This document shows positions 41,727 to 51,253 of a DNA stretch of 64,000 bases, one piece after another. The DNA lies in NCBI GenBank assembly GCA_002082585.1, contig CP020563.1, positions 4,396,001 through 4,460,000 of the forward strand, read 5' to 3'. The DNA is from Kitasatospora albolonga. Its GTDB lineage: Bacteria > Actinomycetota > Actinomycetes > Streptomycetales > Streptomycetaceae. The notes under the pieces are model-generated. The model searched no databases. It was not told the DNA's origin and saw nothing but the letters and a program-made list of their open reading frames with translations. Made by a program: the position numbers and the translations under genes. Numbering within the stretch: the stretch's first letter is position 1; every line of letters begins with the position of its first letter.

Positions 41727-42494
41727 ATGACCTCGACGCCACCCCCGCCCGACCGGCCGCGCCACCCGCGTACCGCAGCGGTGATCCCCGCTGCCGGACG
41801 GGGCATACGGCTCGGACCGGGCGCCCCCAAGGCCCTCCGGGCGCTCGGCGGCACGCCCATGCTCATCCACGCGGTCCGCGCCATGGCGGCCTCCCGGGCC
41901 GTCTCCCTCGTCGTGGTCGTCGCCCCGCCGGACGGCGCGCCCGAGGTGAAGCACCTCCTGGACGAGCACGCCCTGCCCGAGCGCACCGACTACCTGGTCG
42001 TGCCCGGCGGCGACACCCGGCAGGAGTCGGTGGGCCTCGGCCTCGACGCGCTGCCCGAGGACATCGCCGTCGTCCTGGTCCACGACGCCGCCCGTCCCCT
42101 GGTGCCCGTCGACACGGTGGACGCGGTCGTCGAGGCCGTACGGAACGGGGCACCCGCCGTCGTTCCCGCGCTGCCGCTCGCCGACACCGTCAAGGAGGTC
42201 GAGCCCGCCGGGGCCGCCGGGGAGCCCGAGCCGGTGCTCTCCACCCCCGTACGGGCCAGGCTGCGCGCGGTGCAGACCCCGCAGGGCTTCGACCGGGACA
42301 CCCTCGTACGTGCCCACGCCGAGGTCGCGCTCGACGGCGAGGGCGCCACGGACGACGCGGGCATGGTCGAACGCCTCGGCAAGCCGGTCGTCGTCGTCCC
42401 CGGACACGAAGAGGCGTTCAAGGTCACCCGCCCGCTCGACCTGGTGCTGGCCGAAGCGGTACTCGCCCGCAGGAGGGCCCACGATGGTTTCTGA
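41727..42494 (+). CDS. ispD: 2-C-methyl-D-erythritol 4-phosphate cytidylyltransferase
   Basis: IspD couples CTP to MEP, the third step of the MEP isoprenoid pathway. The 255-aa protein has the nucleotide-binding [19 protein letters not shown], the conserved [27 protein letters not shown] (Asp/Arg), [20 protein letters not shown] and the C-terminal [20 protein letters not shown] with [16 protein letters not shown]. Gaps include a Glu/Pro/Ala insert around 160. The ATG at 41727 has a GGAG about 9 nt upstream. It overlaps ispF by 11 bp. Confidence 0.95.
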   Translation: MTSTPPPPDRPRHPRTAAVIPAAGRGIRLGPGAPKALRALGGTPMLIHAVRAMAASRAVSLVVVVAPPDGAPEVKHLLDEHALPERTDYLVVPGGDTRQESVGLGLDALPEDIAVVLVHDAARPLVPVDTVDAVVEAVRNGAPAVVPALPLADTVKEVEPAGAAGEPEPVLSTPVRARLRAVQTPQGFDRDTLVRAHAEVALDGEGATDDAGMVERLGKPVVVVPGHEEAFKVTRPLDLVLAEAVLARRRAHDGF

Positions 42495-42999
42495 GCAGCA
42501 CACGACGGCCCCCGCCGCCCCCGTCATCCCGCTCGTCGGGATCGGCACCGACATCCACGCCTTCGAGGAGGGCCGCGAACTCTGGTGCGCGGGCCTGAAG
42601 TGGGAGGGCGAGGGCCCCGGGCTGGCCGGGCACTCCGACGCCGACGTCGTCGCCCACGCCGCCTGCAACGCCCTCTTCTCCGCCGCCGGTCTCGGCGACC
42701 TCGGGCAGCACTTCGGCACCGGCCGCCCCGAGTGGTCCGGCGCCGCAGGCGTCACGCTCCTCACCGAGGCCGCCCGGATCGTCCGCGCCGAGGGGTACGA
42801 GATCGGGAACGTGGCCGTCCAGGTCGTCGGCGTACGCCCGAAGATCGGCAAGCGGCGGGACGAGGCCCAGAAGGTGCTGTCCGCCGCCGTGGGCGCCCCG
42901 GTCTCGCTCTCCGCCGCCACCTCGGACGGCCTCGGCTTCACCGGGCGCGGCGAGGGACTCGCGGGGATCGCGACGGCGCTGGTGTACCGGGCGCGCTGA
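42484..42999 (+). CDS. ispF: 2-C-methyl-D-erythritol 2,4-cyclodiphosphate synthase
   Basis: IspF forms the cyclic diphosphate in the MEP pathway. The 171-aa protein has the zinc-binding GIGTDIHAF (Asp, His), [18 protein letters not shown] (second His and Asp), GDLGQHF and the C-terminal ATTSDGLGF-like [14 protein letters not shown] (here in [16 protein letters not shown]) that contacts the cytidine. AGGAGG lies 8 nt before the ATG, inside the ispD 3' end. Operon with ispD; no fusion as in some bacteria. Confidence 0.95.
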   Translation: MVSEQHTTAPAAPVIPLVGIGTDIHAFEEGRELWCAGLKWEGEGPGLAGHSDADVVAHAACNALFSAAGLGDLGQHFGTGRPEWSGAAGVTLLTEAARIVRAEGYEIGNVAVQVVGVRPKIGKRRDEAQKVLSAAVGAPVSLSAATSDGLGFTGRGEGLAGIATALVYRAR

Positions 43000-43034
43000 C
43001 CCGGGCGGCCTCCGTACGGCGCACGCCGAGCAAG

Positions 43035-43111
43035 CCCCGTACCGCCTCCGCACGCCCCCTCATTCACCCGTTCGGCGGGTAGTGGCGGGAAGGAACGGAG
43101 GCGGTACGGGG
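43035..43111. repeat. 16-bp inverted repeat with 45-nt loop
   Basis: CCCCGTACCGCCTCCG (43035-43050) is perfectly complementary to 43096-43111. It lies between ispF and the F420 oxidoreductase gene and ends 50 bp before that start. It may be the ispF terminator or a leader RNA structure of the next gene. Confidence 0.7.
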
Positions 43112-43161
43112 TTGGGGGGAAGGAGCACCGCACCACCCCGGCCACCAGGAGGACGTACGCC

Positions 43162-43566
43162 ATGACCGCCGCACTCTCCACCGAGCTCAAGAACCTGCTC
43201 GACACCCCGGTCTTCGTCCACATCGCCACCATCCAGCCGGACGGCAGCCCGCAGGTCTCCCCGGTCTGGGTCAAGCGCGACGGCGAGGACCTCCTGATCT
43301 CCACCACGGTCGGCCGCCGCAAGGAGAAGAACCTCCGCCGCGACCCGCGTGTCACGGTCGTCGTCCAGCCCTTCGACGCCCCGTACACCTACGCCGAGAT
43401 CCGCGGCGAGGCGGAGCTGACGGAGGAGGGCGGCCCGGAGCTGATCAACGAGCTGTCGCTGAAGTACACCGGGAAGCCGTACGCGGAGTTCAACCCGGCC
43501 TCCGTCGATGACGACCCCCGGGTCGTGGTCCGGATCACCCCGCGCAAGGTCGTCGGACGCATCTGA
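43162..43566 (+). CDS. PPOX class F420-dependent oxidoreductase
   Basis: The 134-aa split-barrel protein resembles the Rv1155-like F420/FMN family: LLDTPVFVHIATIQPDGSPQ, PVWVKRDGEDLLISTTVGRR, KEKNLRRDPRVTVVVQPF and the YAEIRGEAELTEEGGPELIN segment. In actinobacteria such proteins reduce F420-dependent substrates including quinone-like molecules. CCAGGAGGAC precedes the ATG. It is inserted between ispF and cysS; function unknown. Confidence 0.88.
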   Translation: MTAALSTELKNLLDTPVFVHIATIQPDGSPQVSPVWVKRDGEDLLISTTVGRRKEKNLRRDPRVTVVVQPFDAPYTYAEIRGEAELTEEGGPELINELSLKYTGKPYAEFNPASVDDDPRVVVRITPRKVVGRI

Positions 43567-43796
43567 CGCGTCTGACGCATCTGAGAGCCCTCGCCACAAG
43601 CCCCCGGGAAGCCGCTGGGAAACCCTGGGGACCTCCCCGGCAAGCCCCGGAAGCTTCCGCGAAGCCCCTCGTGAACCCCTGAAGTCCTCGAAAGGAGCCG
43701 CCCGGAGGCGGTCCGGACCAGGCCGGTATCAGAAAGTTGCCCCCGCGATCGCCCAAGGGTCGCGGGGCACTGGTGTCGGCCTACTACCCTTGAGGC
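43567..43796. repeat. Repeat-containing gap before cysS
   Basis: Three 10-bp units of GACGCATCTG/GACGCGTCTG type run directly over and after the stop codon of the F420 oxidoreductase gene (about 43557-43583). The rest is GGAAGCCCC-type degenerate repeat and the cysS promoter (TACCCT at 43785-43790). Confidence 0.6.
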
Positions 43797-45197
43797 GTGA
43801 CTATTCGCCTGCACGACACCAGCGCCCGGCAGATCCGTGACTTCGTCCCGCTCACGCCGGGCTGTGTCTCGATCTACCTCTGTGGCGCTACCGTCCAGGC
43901 GGCACCGCACATCGGGCACATCCGTTCCGGGCTGAACTTCGACATCATGCGCCGCTGGTTCACCTACCGCGGCTACGACGTGACGTTCATCCGGAACGTC
44001 ACGGACATCGACGACAAGATCATCAGGAAGTCCGCCGAGCAGGGCCGCCCCTGGTGGTCGATCGGTTACGAGAACGAGCGCGCGTTCAACGACGGCTACG
44101 ACGCGCTGGGCTGCCTCCCGCCCACCTACGAGCCCCGTGCCACCGGCCACATCACCGAGATGATCGAGATGATGCGCGGCCTGATCGAGCGCGGCCACGC
44201 CTACGAGGCCGACGGCAACGTCTACTTCGACGTGCGGTCCCTCCCCGGCTACCTCTCCCTCTCCAACCAGGATCTGGACGATCTGCGCCAGCCCTCCGGC
44301 GAGGGCGAGACCGGCAAACGCGACCCGCGCGACTTCGCCATGTGGAAGGCGGCCAAGGAGGGCGAGCCCAGCTGGGAGACCCCGTGGGGCCGCGGCCGTC
44401 CCGGCTGGCACCTGGAGTGCTCGGCGATGGCCCACAAGTACCTGGGCTCGGCCTTCGACATCCACGGCGGCGGCATCGACCTGATCTTCCCGCACCACGA
44501 GAACGAGATCGCCCAGGCCAAGGCGTACGGCGACGAGTTCGCCAACTACTGGGTGCACAACGCCTGGGTGACCATCGCGGGCGAGAAGATGGCGAAGTCG
44601 CTCGGCAACTCCGTCCTCGTCAGCGAGATGGTCAAGCACTGGCGGCCCATCGTCCTGCGCTACTACCTGGGCACCCCGCACTACCGCTCGATGATCGAGT
44701 ACAGCGAGGAGTCCCTGCGCGACGCCGAGTCCGCGTTCGCGCGGATCGAGGGCTTCGTCCAGCGCGTCACCGAGAAGGCCGGCGAGACCGTCCCGCCCGC
44801 CGCCGAGGTGCCGCCCGCCTTCGCCGAGGCGATGGACGAGGACCTGGGCGTGCCGCAGGCCCTCGCGATCGTCCACACCACGGTCCGCCAGGGAAACAGC
44901 GCGCTCGCCGCCGATGACAAGGAAGCCGCCGTCGCCCGCCTCGCCGAGGTCCGGGCCATGCTGGGTGTCCTCGGACTCGACCCGCTCGACGAGCACTGGG
45001 CGGGCGAGGGGGACCGGGGCGAGGATCTGCACGGGGTCGTCGACACCCTCGTACGCCTGGTTCTCGACCAGCGGCAGTCGGCCCGCGCCCGCAAGGACTG
45101 GGCCGCCGCCGACGCCATCCGCGACCAGCTCAACCAGTCCGGACTGGTCATCGAGGACAGCGCGAGCGGTCCGCGGTGGACGCTCGGCCCGCGCTGA
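43797..45197 (+). CDS. cysS: Cysteinyl-tRNA synthetase
   Basis: CysS charges tRNA-Cys. The 466-aa class I synthetase has the zinc-ligand Cys in [10 protein letters not shown], the HIGH signature as [17 protein letters not shown], the [14 protein letters not shown] motif with a second Cys ligand, the [18 protein letters not shown] segment and KMSKS as [10 protein letters not shown]. This is the synthetase rather than MshC, which has a different C-terminus. TACCCT lies 6 nt before the GTG, indicating a leaderless mRNA. A hairpin terminator follows at 45220. Confidence 0.96.
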   Translation: MTIRLHDTSARQIRDFVPLTPGCVSIYLCGATVQAAPHIGHIRSGLNFDIMRRWFTYRGYDVTFIRNVTDIDDKIIRKSAEQGRPWWSIGYENERAFNDGYDALGCLPPTYEPRATGHITEMIEMMRGLIERGHAYEADGNVYFDVRSLPGYLSLSNQDLDDLRQPSGEGETGKRDPRDFAMWKAAKEGEPSWETPWGRGRPGWHLECSAMAHKYLGSAFDIHGGGIDLIFPHHENEIAQAKAYGDEFANYWVHNAWVTIAGEKMAKSLGNSVLVSEMVKHWRPIVLRYYLGTPHYRSMIEYSEESLRDAESAFARIEGFVQRVTEKAGETVPPAAEVPPAFAEAMDEDLGVPQALAIVHTTVRQGNSALAADDKEAAVARLAEVRAMLGVLGLDPLDEHWAGEGDRGEDLHGVVDTLVRLVLDQRQSARARKDWAAADAIRDQLNQSGLVIEDSASGPRWTLGPR

Positions 45198-45219
45198 GCG
45201 CACCGGAGGAACCACGCGG

Positions 45220-45249
45220 GTGTGCCGCCCGGCGCTCCGGGCGGCACAC
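45220..45249 (+). terminator. cysS terminator
   Basis: GTGTGCCGCCCGG (45220-45232) pairs exactly with 45237-45249 across CGCT, followed by TTT. It lies 22 bp after the cysS stop. Confidence 0.85.
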
Positions 45250-45295
45250 TTTCCCTATACGTACGCACGTCTGAAAGCAACGAAACAGGTAGGTC

Positions 45296-46252
45296 ATGGC
45301 CGGGAACAGCCAGCGCAGGAACCGCCGCACGTCCAACAAGAAGGGCGCGCAGGTCGGCAGCGGTGGCCAGCGACGCCGTGGCCTGGAGGGCAAGGGCCCG
45401 ACCCCGCCCGCCTCCGCCCGCAAGGGACACAAGAAGAACCGGGTGGCCAACGCCCAGGCCAAGCAGGCCGCCGCCCGCCGCCCCGCGCCCCGGCGCGGCG
45501 GGGCGAAGGGCACCTCCGAGATGGTCGTCGGCCGCAACCCGGTCTACGAGGCCCTGCGGGACGGCGTGCCCGCCGTCACCCTGTACGTCCAGCAGTACAT
45601 CGACAACGACGAGCGCGTCCGTGACGTGCTCAAGCTCGCGGGCGACCGCGGCACCATCAACCTGATGGAGGCCCCGCGCCCCGAGCTGGACCGGATGACG
45701 AACGGCCTGAACCACCAGGGCCTCGTCCTCCAGGTCCCGCCGTACGAGTACGCGCACCCGGACGACCTGCTCGTCGCCGCGCAGGACAACCACGAGGACC
45801 CGCTGATCGTCGCCCTGGACGGTGTGACGGACCCGCGCAACCTCGGCGCGATCGTCCGCTCGGTCTCCGCGTTCGGCGGCCACGGCGTCGTCGTCCCCGA
45901 GCGCCGCGCGGCCGGGATGACCGCCGGTGCGTGGAAGTCCTCGGCCGGTACGGCGGCCCGCACCCCGGTCTCCCGGGTCACCAACCTGACCCGCGCCCTG
46001 GAGGGCTACCAGAAGGCGGGCCTCACGGTCGTCGGCCTGGCCGCCGACGGCGAGCACACGGTGGAGGACCTGGAGGAGCTGGCCGGTCCCGTCGTCATCG
46101 TCATCGGCAGCGAGGGCAAGGGCCTCGGCCGTCTCGTCGGCGAGACCTGTGACTACCGGGTGCGGATCTCGATGCCGGGCGGCGCCGAGTCGCTCAACGC
46201 CGGTGTCGCGGCGGGCATCGTGCTGTACGAGGTGGCGCGCCGCCGCGGATAG
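45296..46252 (+). CDS. rlmB: rRNA 2'-O-ribose methyltransferase, RlmB/SpoU family
   Basis: The 318-aa SPOUT enzyme carries a basic, disordered N-terminal extension (NRRTSNKKGAQVGSGGQRRR), a substrate-binding domain starting MVVGRNPVYEALRDGVPAVT, and the SpoU knot with DGVTDPRNLGAIVRSVSAFG (motif 1), VIVIGSEGKGLGRLV (motif 2) and SMPGGAESLNAGVAAGIVLY (motif 3). It probably methylates G2251 of 23S rRNA; a tRNA or antibiotic-resistance role is less likely. The gene follows cysS, a conserved order. Confidence 0.9.
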   Translation: MAGNSQRRNRRTSNKKGAQVGSGGQRRRGLEGKGPTPPASARKGHKKNRVANAQAKQAAARRPAPRRGGAKGTSEMVVGRNPVYEALRDGVPAVTLYVQQYIDNDERVRDVLKLAGDRGTINLMEAPRPELDRMTNGLNHQGLVLQVPPYEYAHPDDLLVAAQDNHEDPLIVALDGVTDPRNLGAIVRSVSAFGGHGVVVPERRAAGMTAGAWKSSAGTAARTPVSRVTNLTRALEGYQKAGLTVVGLAADGEHTVEDLEELAGPVVIVIGSEGKGLGRLVGETCDYRVRISMPGGAESLNAGVAAGIVLYEVARRRG

Positions 46253-46410
46253 CGGAGCGGGATGTCGTACGGCCGGTACGGCCGGTACGGCGTTCGCGCG
46301 GTCATCTCCCCGGCGACGGGTGGTCGTCGCCCCGGCAACGGGGCGGCCCGTTCACCGAGTTGACGCGCGAACGCCGAACAAGGTTCCAGGATGCCCGAGT
46401 TTGGCCGGAT

Positions 46411-46444
46411 CTTGACGGGTCTCGGACACATCGGGCCTGTCAAG
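46411..46444. promoter_or_regulatory. Inverted repeat ahead of the doxX-type gene
   Basis: CTTGAC (46411-46416) and GTCAAG (46439-46444) form an inverted repeat ending 32 bp before the start codon, with CGGG/CCTG continuing it imperfectly. It is a candidate operator. The 223-bp gap also has GGTACGGCC repeated three times near 46268-46290. Confidence 0.4.
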
Positions 46445-46475
46445 GCAGTGTCCTAAAGACCCATCACTCGGTTAG

Positions 46476-48149
46476 ATGAGTGTGGACACCAGAACGCCTC
46501 GGTTCGACGAGCAACCCGCCCTGAGCATGACCAAGGTGGACAGCGACCCCGCGCAGGTCATCGTCAACCACGCCAGCTTCCGGGTGCAGCTCGCCCCGGG
46601 CCAGCGCGCACGGCTGCGCGGCCTCGCGGACACGGCCCGCATCCCCGCCATGAGCGGTGCCGGAGTCGGTGCCGGGGCCGGGGCCGGAGTCGGCCGCAGG
46701 CGGGCACCGGTCGTCTGGAGCGGCAGATCGGCCCCGGGCGACCCCGGCGCCACGGGCCTCCTCCAGGCCGTACGCAACTCCACCGCCGGACACCTCGACA
46801 CCGCGCTCACCGCCGGGGCCGCCGACGGCCTCGCGGGGGGCGCGACCCAGGTCATCCCGCTCCTGGAGGAGACGCAGCCCAACCCCGTACTCACCGCACC
46901 GCACCAGCCCGGCCGCACCGGCCCCCTGCTGCCGCCGATGCGCCAGGCCGTCGGCGCGTACGACTCCGTCGACGACGAGCCGGACGGCCGTCCCGGCACG
47001 TACGACGGCGACGGCGACGGCTACGAGGACGGCACCGAGGCCCGCGCCCGCCGCCACGGCAACGACCCCGTCCGGCACGCCTACTACCCGGGCCACCGGA
47101 TGAACCTGGGCGTCGTCCTGCTCCCGATGCGGGTCCTCCTGGGCTTCATCTCCATCTACGCGGGCATGGGCAAGCTCTGCGACCCCGTCTACTTCGACGG
47201 CGGCGAACGCGGCTCCATGGTCAAGTGGCTGAACTCGCTGCAGCCCTGGGCGGTCGCCGAACCCCTCCGCGACTTCGCCCTCTCCCACCCGGTCGGCGCC
47301 GGACTGACCGTCGCCTTCCTCCAGGTCGTCGTCGGCGTCCTCACCGTCCTCGGCCTCTGGCAGCGCGTCGCGGCCTCCGTCGGGGCCCTGCTCTCCGCGA
47401 TCCTCCTGGTGACCGTCAGCTGGCGCACGGTCCCCGTGTACGAAGCCCCCGACATCATCCTGCTGGCCGCCTGGAGCCCGCTGATCATCGCGGGCGCCCC
47501 CGTCTACTCCGTCGACGGACGGCTCGCCGGGGAAGCCTGGCGCAAGCTCGGCCCCCGCTCCGAGATCTGGGACCTGCGCCGCCGCGTCCTGCGCCGCGGG
47601 ACCGTCGTCGCCAGCGTCGTCATCGGCCTCACCCTCCTCATCGGCTCCGTCCTCGGCGGCGCCGTACGCTCCACCGAGGTCGTCACCGTCCCCGGCCGCA
47701 ATGACTACCCCACCAACCGCCTCCCCGGCATGCCGCTGCCCCAGGAGTCCACCGGCGAACGCCAGGCGTCCCGCACCCCCCAGGAGCAGGAGCGCCGCCC
47801 CGAGCCGACCAGCTCCGGCGAGGCCACCACCCCCGTCACCGGCCAGGCCACCCCCGGCGCGACCCGCGACTCCGGCGGTGGCCAGAGCACCGGGGCTGGC
47901 GCCCAGCCCAGCGAGACCCAGGGCACCGGCCAGGAACCCCCTCAGCAGACCGCCCCGCAGCAGCAGCAACAGCCCCCGCCCGCCACCAGCGCCGGCCCCA
48001 CCTCATCCGGCTCCACGGGCGGCGACGGCTCCACCGGCGGCGGCGCGGAGCCGGAGGCCCCGCCCGCCTCGGGCGGCGGCGAGGGCACGCCTCCCGGCGG
48101 CTCCACCGGCGGCGGTGGCCGCAACCCGATCGGCGGCCTCCTCGGCTGA
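46476..48149 (+). CDS. DoxX family membrane protein with long disordered tail
   Basis: The 557-aa protein has a disordered N-terminal third, then a DoxX-like four-helix membrane domain (about 210-395) with RVLLGFISIYAGMGKLCDPV, VAFLQVVVGVLTVLGLWQRV, LLSAILLVTVSWRTVPVYEA and VVASVVIGLTLLIGSVLGG. After this about 140 residues of Pro/Gln/Ser/Gly/Thr-rich sequence extend outside. DoxX proteins are linked to thiol-redox and oxidoreductase complexes in mycobacteria; the role here is unknown. The order rlmB-doxX is conserved. A 23-bp stem terminator follows. Confidence 0.85.
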   Translation: MSVDTRTPRFDEQPALSMTKVDSDPAQVIVNHASFRVQLAPGQRARLRGLADTARIPAMSGAGVGAGAGAGVGRRRAPVVWSGRSAPGDPGATGLLQAVRNSTAGHLDTALTAGAADGLAGGATQVIPLLEETQPNPVLTAPHQPGRTGPLLPPMRQAVGAYDSVDDEPDGRPGTYDGDGDGYEDGTEARARRHGNDPVRHAYYPGHRMNLGVVLLPMRVLLGFISIYAGMGKLCDPVYFDGGERGSMVKWLNSLQPWAVAEPLRDFALSHPVGAGLTVAFLQVVVGVLTVLGLWQRVAASVGALLSAILLVTVSWRTVPVYEAPDIILLAAWSPLIIAGAPVYSVDGRLAGEAWRKLGPRSEIWDLRRRVLRRGTVVASVVIGLTLLIGSVLGGAVRSTEVVTVPGRNDYPTNRLPGMPLPQESTGERQASRTPQEQERRPEPTSSGEATTPVTGQATPGATRDSGGGQSTGAGAQPSETQGTGQEPPQQTAPQQQQQPPPATSAGPTSSGSTGGDGSTGGGAEPEAPPASGGGEGTPPGGSTGGGGRNPIGGLLG

Positions 48150-48185
48150 GCCGCAGGCCCGCACGAGCGGACCGGCACGAGCGGA

Positions 48186-48236
48186 CAGAAGGGGGCGGCC
48201 CCCACCCGGCACTCGGGTGGGGGCCGCCCCCTTCTG
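48186..48236. terminator. Very strong bidirectional terminator
   Basis: A perfect 23-bp stem (48186-48208 with 48214-48236) has a 5-nt GCACT loop. It lies between the convergent doxX-type and nucleotidyltransferase genes. Confidence 0.88.
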
Positions 48237-48240
48237 CTGC

Positions 48241-48311
48241 CCACCGATTCCACCGATTCCACCGATTCCACCGATTCCACCGGTGGTGCTGTCAGCCGGT
48301 GGTGCTGTCAG
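48241..48311. repeat. Tandem 9-bp and 16-bp repeats
   Basis: CCACCGATT occurs four times in tandem (48241-48276), then CCGGTGGTGCTGTCAG occurs twice (48280-48295 and 48296-48311). The second 16-bp copy covers the stop codon region of the nucleotidyltransferase gene. Confidence 0.85.
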
Positions 48312-49024
48312 CTCGCCTGGGCGCCCAGTTCACGCGCGGCCTCGGTGAGGTCCTTCGCCGTGTCGATCGCCCGCCAGTACGCCCCGTGGGGCAGCGGGAA
48401 CCCGGCCAGGCGGCGCTCCCGGGCCAGCCGGGGGAACGTGGTCCGCTCATGGTCGCCCCGGTCCGGCAGCATCTCCGTGAAGGCGGGGGAGAACACGTAC
48501 ACCCCCGCATTGATCAGATACGGGGAGGGCGGCGACTCGATGAAGTCCGTGATGTGCCCGAACGCGTCTGTCTCCACCGCGCCCCACGGAATCCGGGGCC
48601 GGGCGAGCGCCAGCGTGGCGGTGGCGTCGCGCTCCGCGTGGAACGCGGCCATCTCGCGCAACGAGAAACGGGTCCAGATGTCCCCGTTGGTGGCGTACCA
48701 GGGCTGCTGTGGATCGGGCAGCCGCCCGGCCGCGAACTTCAGCCCGCCGCCCCGGCCCAGCGGCTCCGTCTCCACCACGGTCGTGACCCGCAGCGGCAGC
48801 ACGGCGGACTCCAGCCACTCCTGGAGCACCTCGGCGAGATGGCCGCACGAGACCACGGCGTCGGTGACGCCCTCGGCGGCCAGCCAGGAAAGCTGATGGC
48901 CGATGATCGGGGTCCCGGTACCCGGGATCTCGACCATCGGCTTGGGGCGGTCATCGGTGTACGGCCGCAGCCGCGACCCCTGACCACCGGCGAGGATCAC
49001 GGCCTGCGTCGGATACGTATGCAT
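48308..49024 (-). CDS. NDP-sugar nucleotidyltransferase family protein
   Basis: The 238-aa protein starts with the signature AVILAGGQGSRLRPYTDDRP, followed by KPMVEIPGTGTPIIGHQLSW, the metal-binding GDIW (ATNGDIWTRF) and INAGVYVFSPAF. It joins an NTP to a sugar-1-phosphate, probably a mannose- or glucose-1-phosphate type, for cell-wall or glycan synthesis. It lacks the left-handed beta-helix domain of GlmU/GlgC. ATG 49024 lies 7 nt after TATCGT, a probable leaderless start; the longer frame is not coding. Conserved near msiK in Streptomyces. Confidence 0.88.
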   Translation of the reverse strand: MHTYPTQAVILAGGQGSRLRPYTDDRPKPMVEIPGTGTPIIGHQLSWLAAEGVTDAVVSCGHLAEVLQEWLESAVLPLRVTTVVETEPLGRGGGLKFAAGRLPDPQQPWYATNGDIWTRFSLREMAAFHAERDATATLALARPRIPWGAVETDAFGHITDFIESPPSPYLINAGVYVFSPAFTEMLPDRGDHERTTFPRLARERRLAGFPLPHGAYWRAIDTAKDLTEAARELGAQAS

Positions 49025-49123
49025 GGCAGGCACGATATGCGGTGCCCGCGCACGACAGCCCCTGACGGCCGCCGTCACGCATCGCGCTGCGCTCGGCTGA
49101 TCCTTACGGCCGGACGGCTGCGC

Positions 49124-49537
49124 TCAGCTGAACTGAGCGACCCCCGAGGCGAACGAGGTGTCGCAGACCGGACGGGAGAAGCGCTGCGCGCGGGTCGGAC
49201 CGTACTGCTCGACGGCGGCCTTGCCGAGCGCCTTCGCGATCGACATGCAGTGCCGGGCCAGCGACGGACGCTGCTCCACCGCACGCTGGAGGCCCGTCAG
49301 CGCGGTGCCCGGGTCCTTCTCCTGGAGCTCGACGAGCAGCTTCTCGCGCAGGACGTCCTGCGCGGTGCTGGGCTTCGCGGGCTTGGACACGGTCTCCGAG
49401 GAGGCGGCCAGCAGCGTGGAGTCTTTGTCCGTTGCCGCCCACTGGACGCTGGAGACCGCGAGGGTTCCGGAGAGCACCATGACGACGGGCAGGACGAGGG
49501 CGAGGGATCGGCCGATGCGCCGAGCGGTGTGGGTCAC
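49124..49537 (-). CDS. Secreted protein of unknown function
   Basis: The 137-aa protein has a signal peptide or anchor (RRIGRSLALVLPVVMVLSGT) and a helical Ala/Lys/Glu-rich mature region (TAQDVLREKLLVELQEKDPG, RHCMSIAKALGKAAVEQYGP) with two cysteines that may form a disulphide. TACGCT lies 6 nt before the GTG, so it is probably leaderless. No family is recognised; conserved position between the nucleotidyltransferase gene and msiK in Streptomyces is my recollection. Confidence 0.7.
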   Translation of the reverse strand: MTHTARRIGRSLALVLPVVMVLSGTLAVSSVQWAATDKDSTLLAASSETVSKPAKPSTAQDVLREKLLVELQEKDPGTALTGLQRAVEQRPSLARHCMSIAKALGKAAVEQYGPTRAQRFSRPVCDTSFASGVAQFS

Positions 49538-49709
49538 GCAGCGAGCGTAGCGGCCAGTGATGACTCAGCGACATTTCGTCACTCTCGTGGGTGATGGTTC
49601 GACGCGTCCTTTCGAATGCCCGGTTGACGGACCCAGGGGAAATGCCCTGTGTGCCGGGGTATTTGACGCCGCCCGGCACCGAAACCCAAACCCGCCGCGC
49701 ACCACGCAA

Positions 49710-49746
49710 ACGGCCCCGCGCCCCCTGGAAGGGGACACGGGGCCGT
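49710..49746 (-). terminator. msiK terminator
   Basis: ACGGCCCCG (49710-49718) pairs with CGGGGCCGT (49738-49746), and an inner CCCCT/AGGGG stem lies between them. On the minus strand it starts 27 bp past the msiK stop and is followed by TTT. Confidence 0.75.
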
Positions 49747-49773
49747 ACGGCAGGCAGGAACCCGGGGGCCTCG

Positions 49774-50910
<1,137 letters not shown>

Positions 50911-50961
50911 GCTGAATCTTCTCCTCAACCGGCAGGAACGTGCCGGACGATCCGAGTAGGG

Positions 50962-50977
50962 AGTGGTCTGGTCCACT
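50962..50977. promoter_or_regulatory. dre-like DasR-binding site of msiK
   Basis: AGTGGTCTGGTCCACT is a near-palindrome closely matching the dre consensus ACTGGTCTAGACCAGT as I recall it (12 of 16 positions). It lies 52 bp upstream of msiK. DasR control of msiK in response to N-acetylglucosamine is established in S. coelicolor. Confidence 0.75.
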
Positions 50978-51083
50978 TGAGCGGACCTGCGGTGACGTTA
51001 CCTGCCGTTCATGTGTCCTGTCAGTACCTCTTGGGTCACGAAAAGTGCCTCGTGAAGGCAGAGGAGAGGCCGGAGCAACGTAC

Positions 51084-51253
51084 TTTTGACCCGGCCCCCG
51101 CCGGGGACCTTCCTGCTTCGGTATCCGCCGCCGACCGGACATCGCCCCGAAGGCGACATCCTGCCGGTCTCACAAGGACTCCAGAGGCATCACGGCCGAC
51201 GGCCCGTCGGTCCGGCACGCGCTTCTTACGTCTTTTACGTCGTCCTGAGCCGA
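51084..51253 (-). ncRNA. Putative reRNA (omega RNA) scaffold of TnpB
   Basis: Directly after the tnpB stop the minus strand folds well: GGATGTCGCC with GGCGATGTCC (51137-51161, ten pairs including two G-U) closed by an outer GACC/GGTC stem, then CCCGGC/GCCGGG (51090-51105). The scaffold would end near GGGTCAAAA (51084-51092), with the guide from about 51083 downward. The 5' end probably overlaps tnpB. The position and shape match IS605 right-end guide RNAs. Confidence 0.55.
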
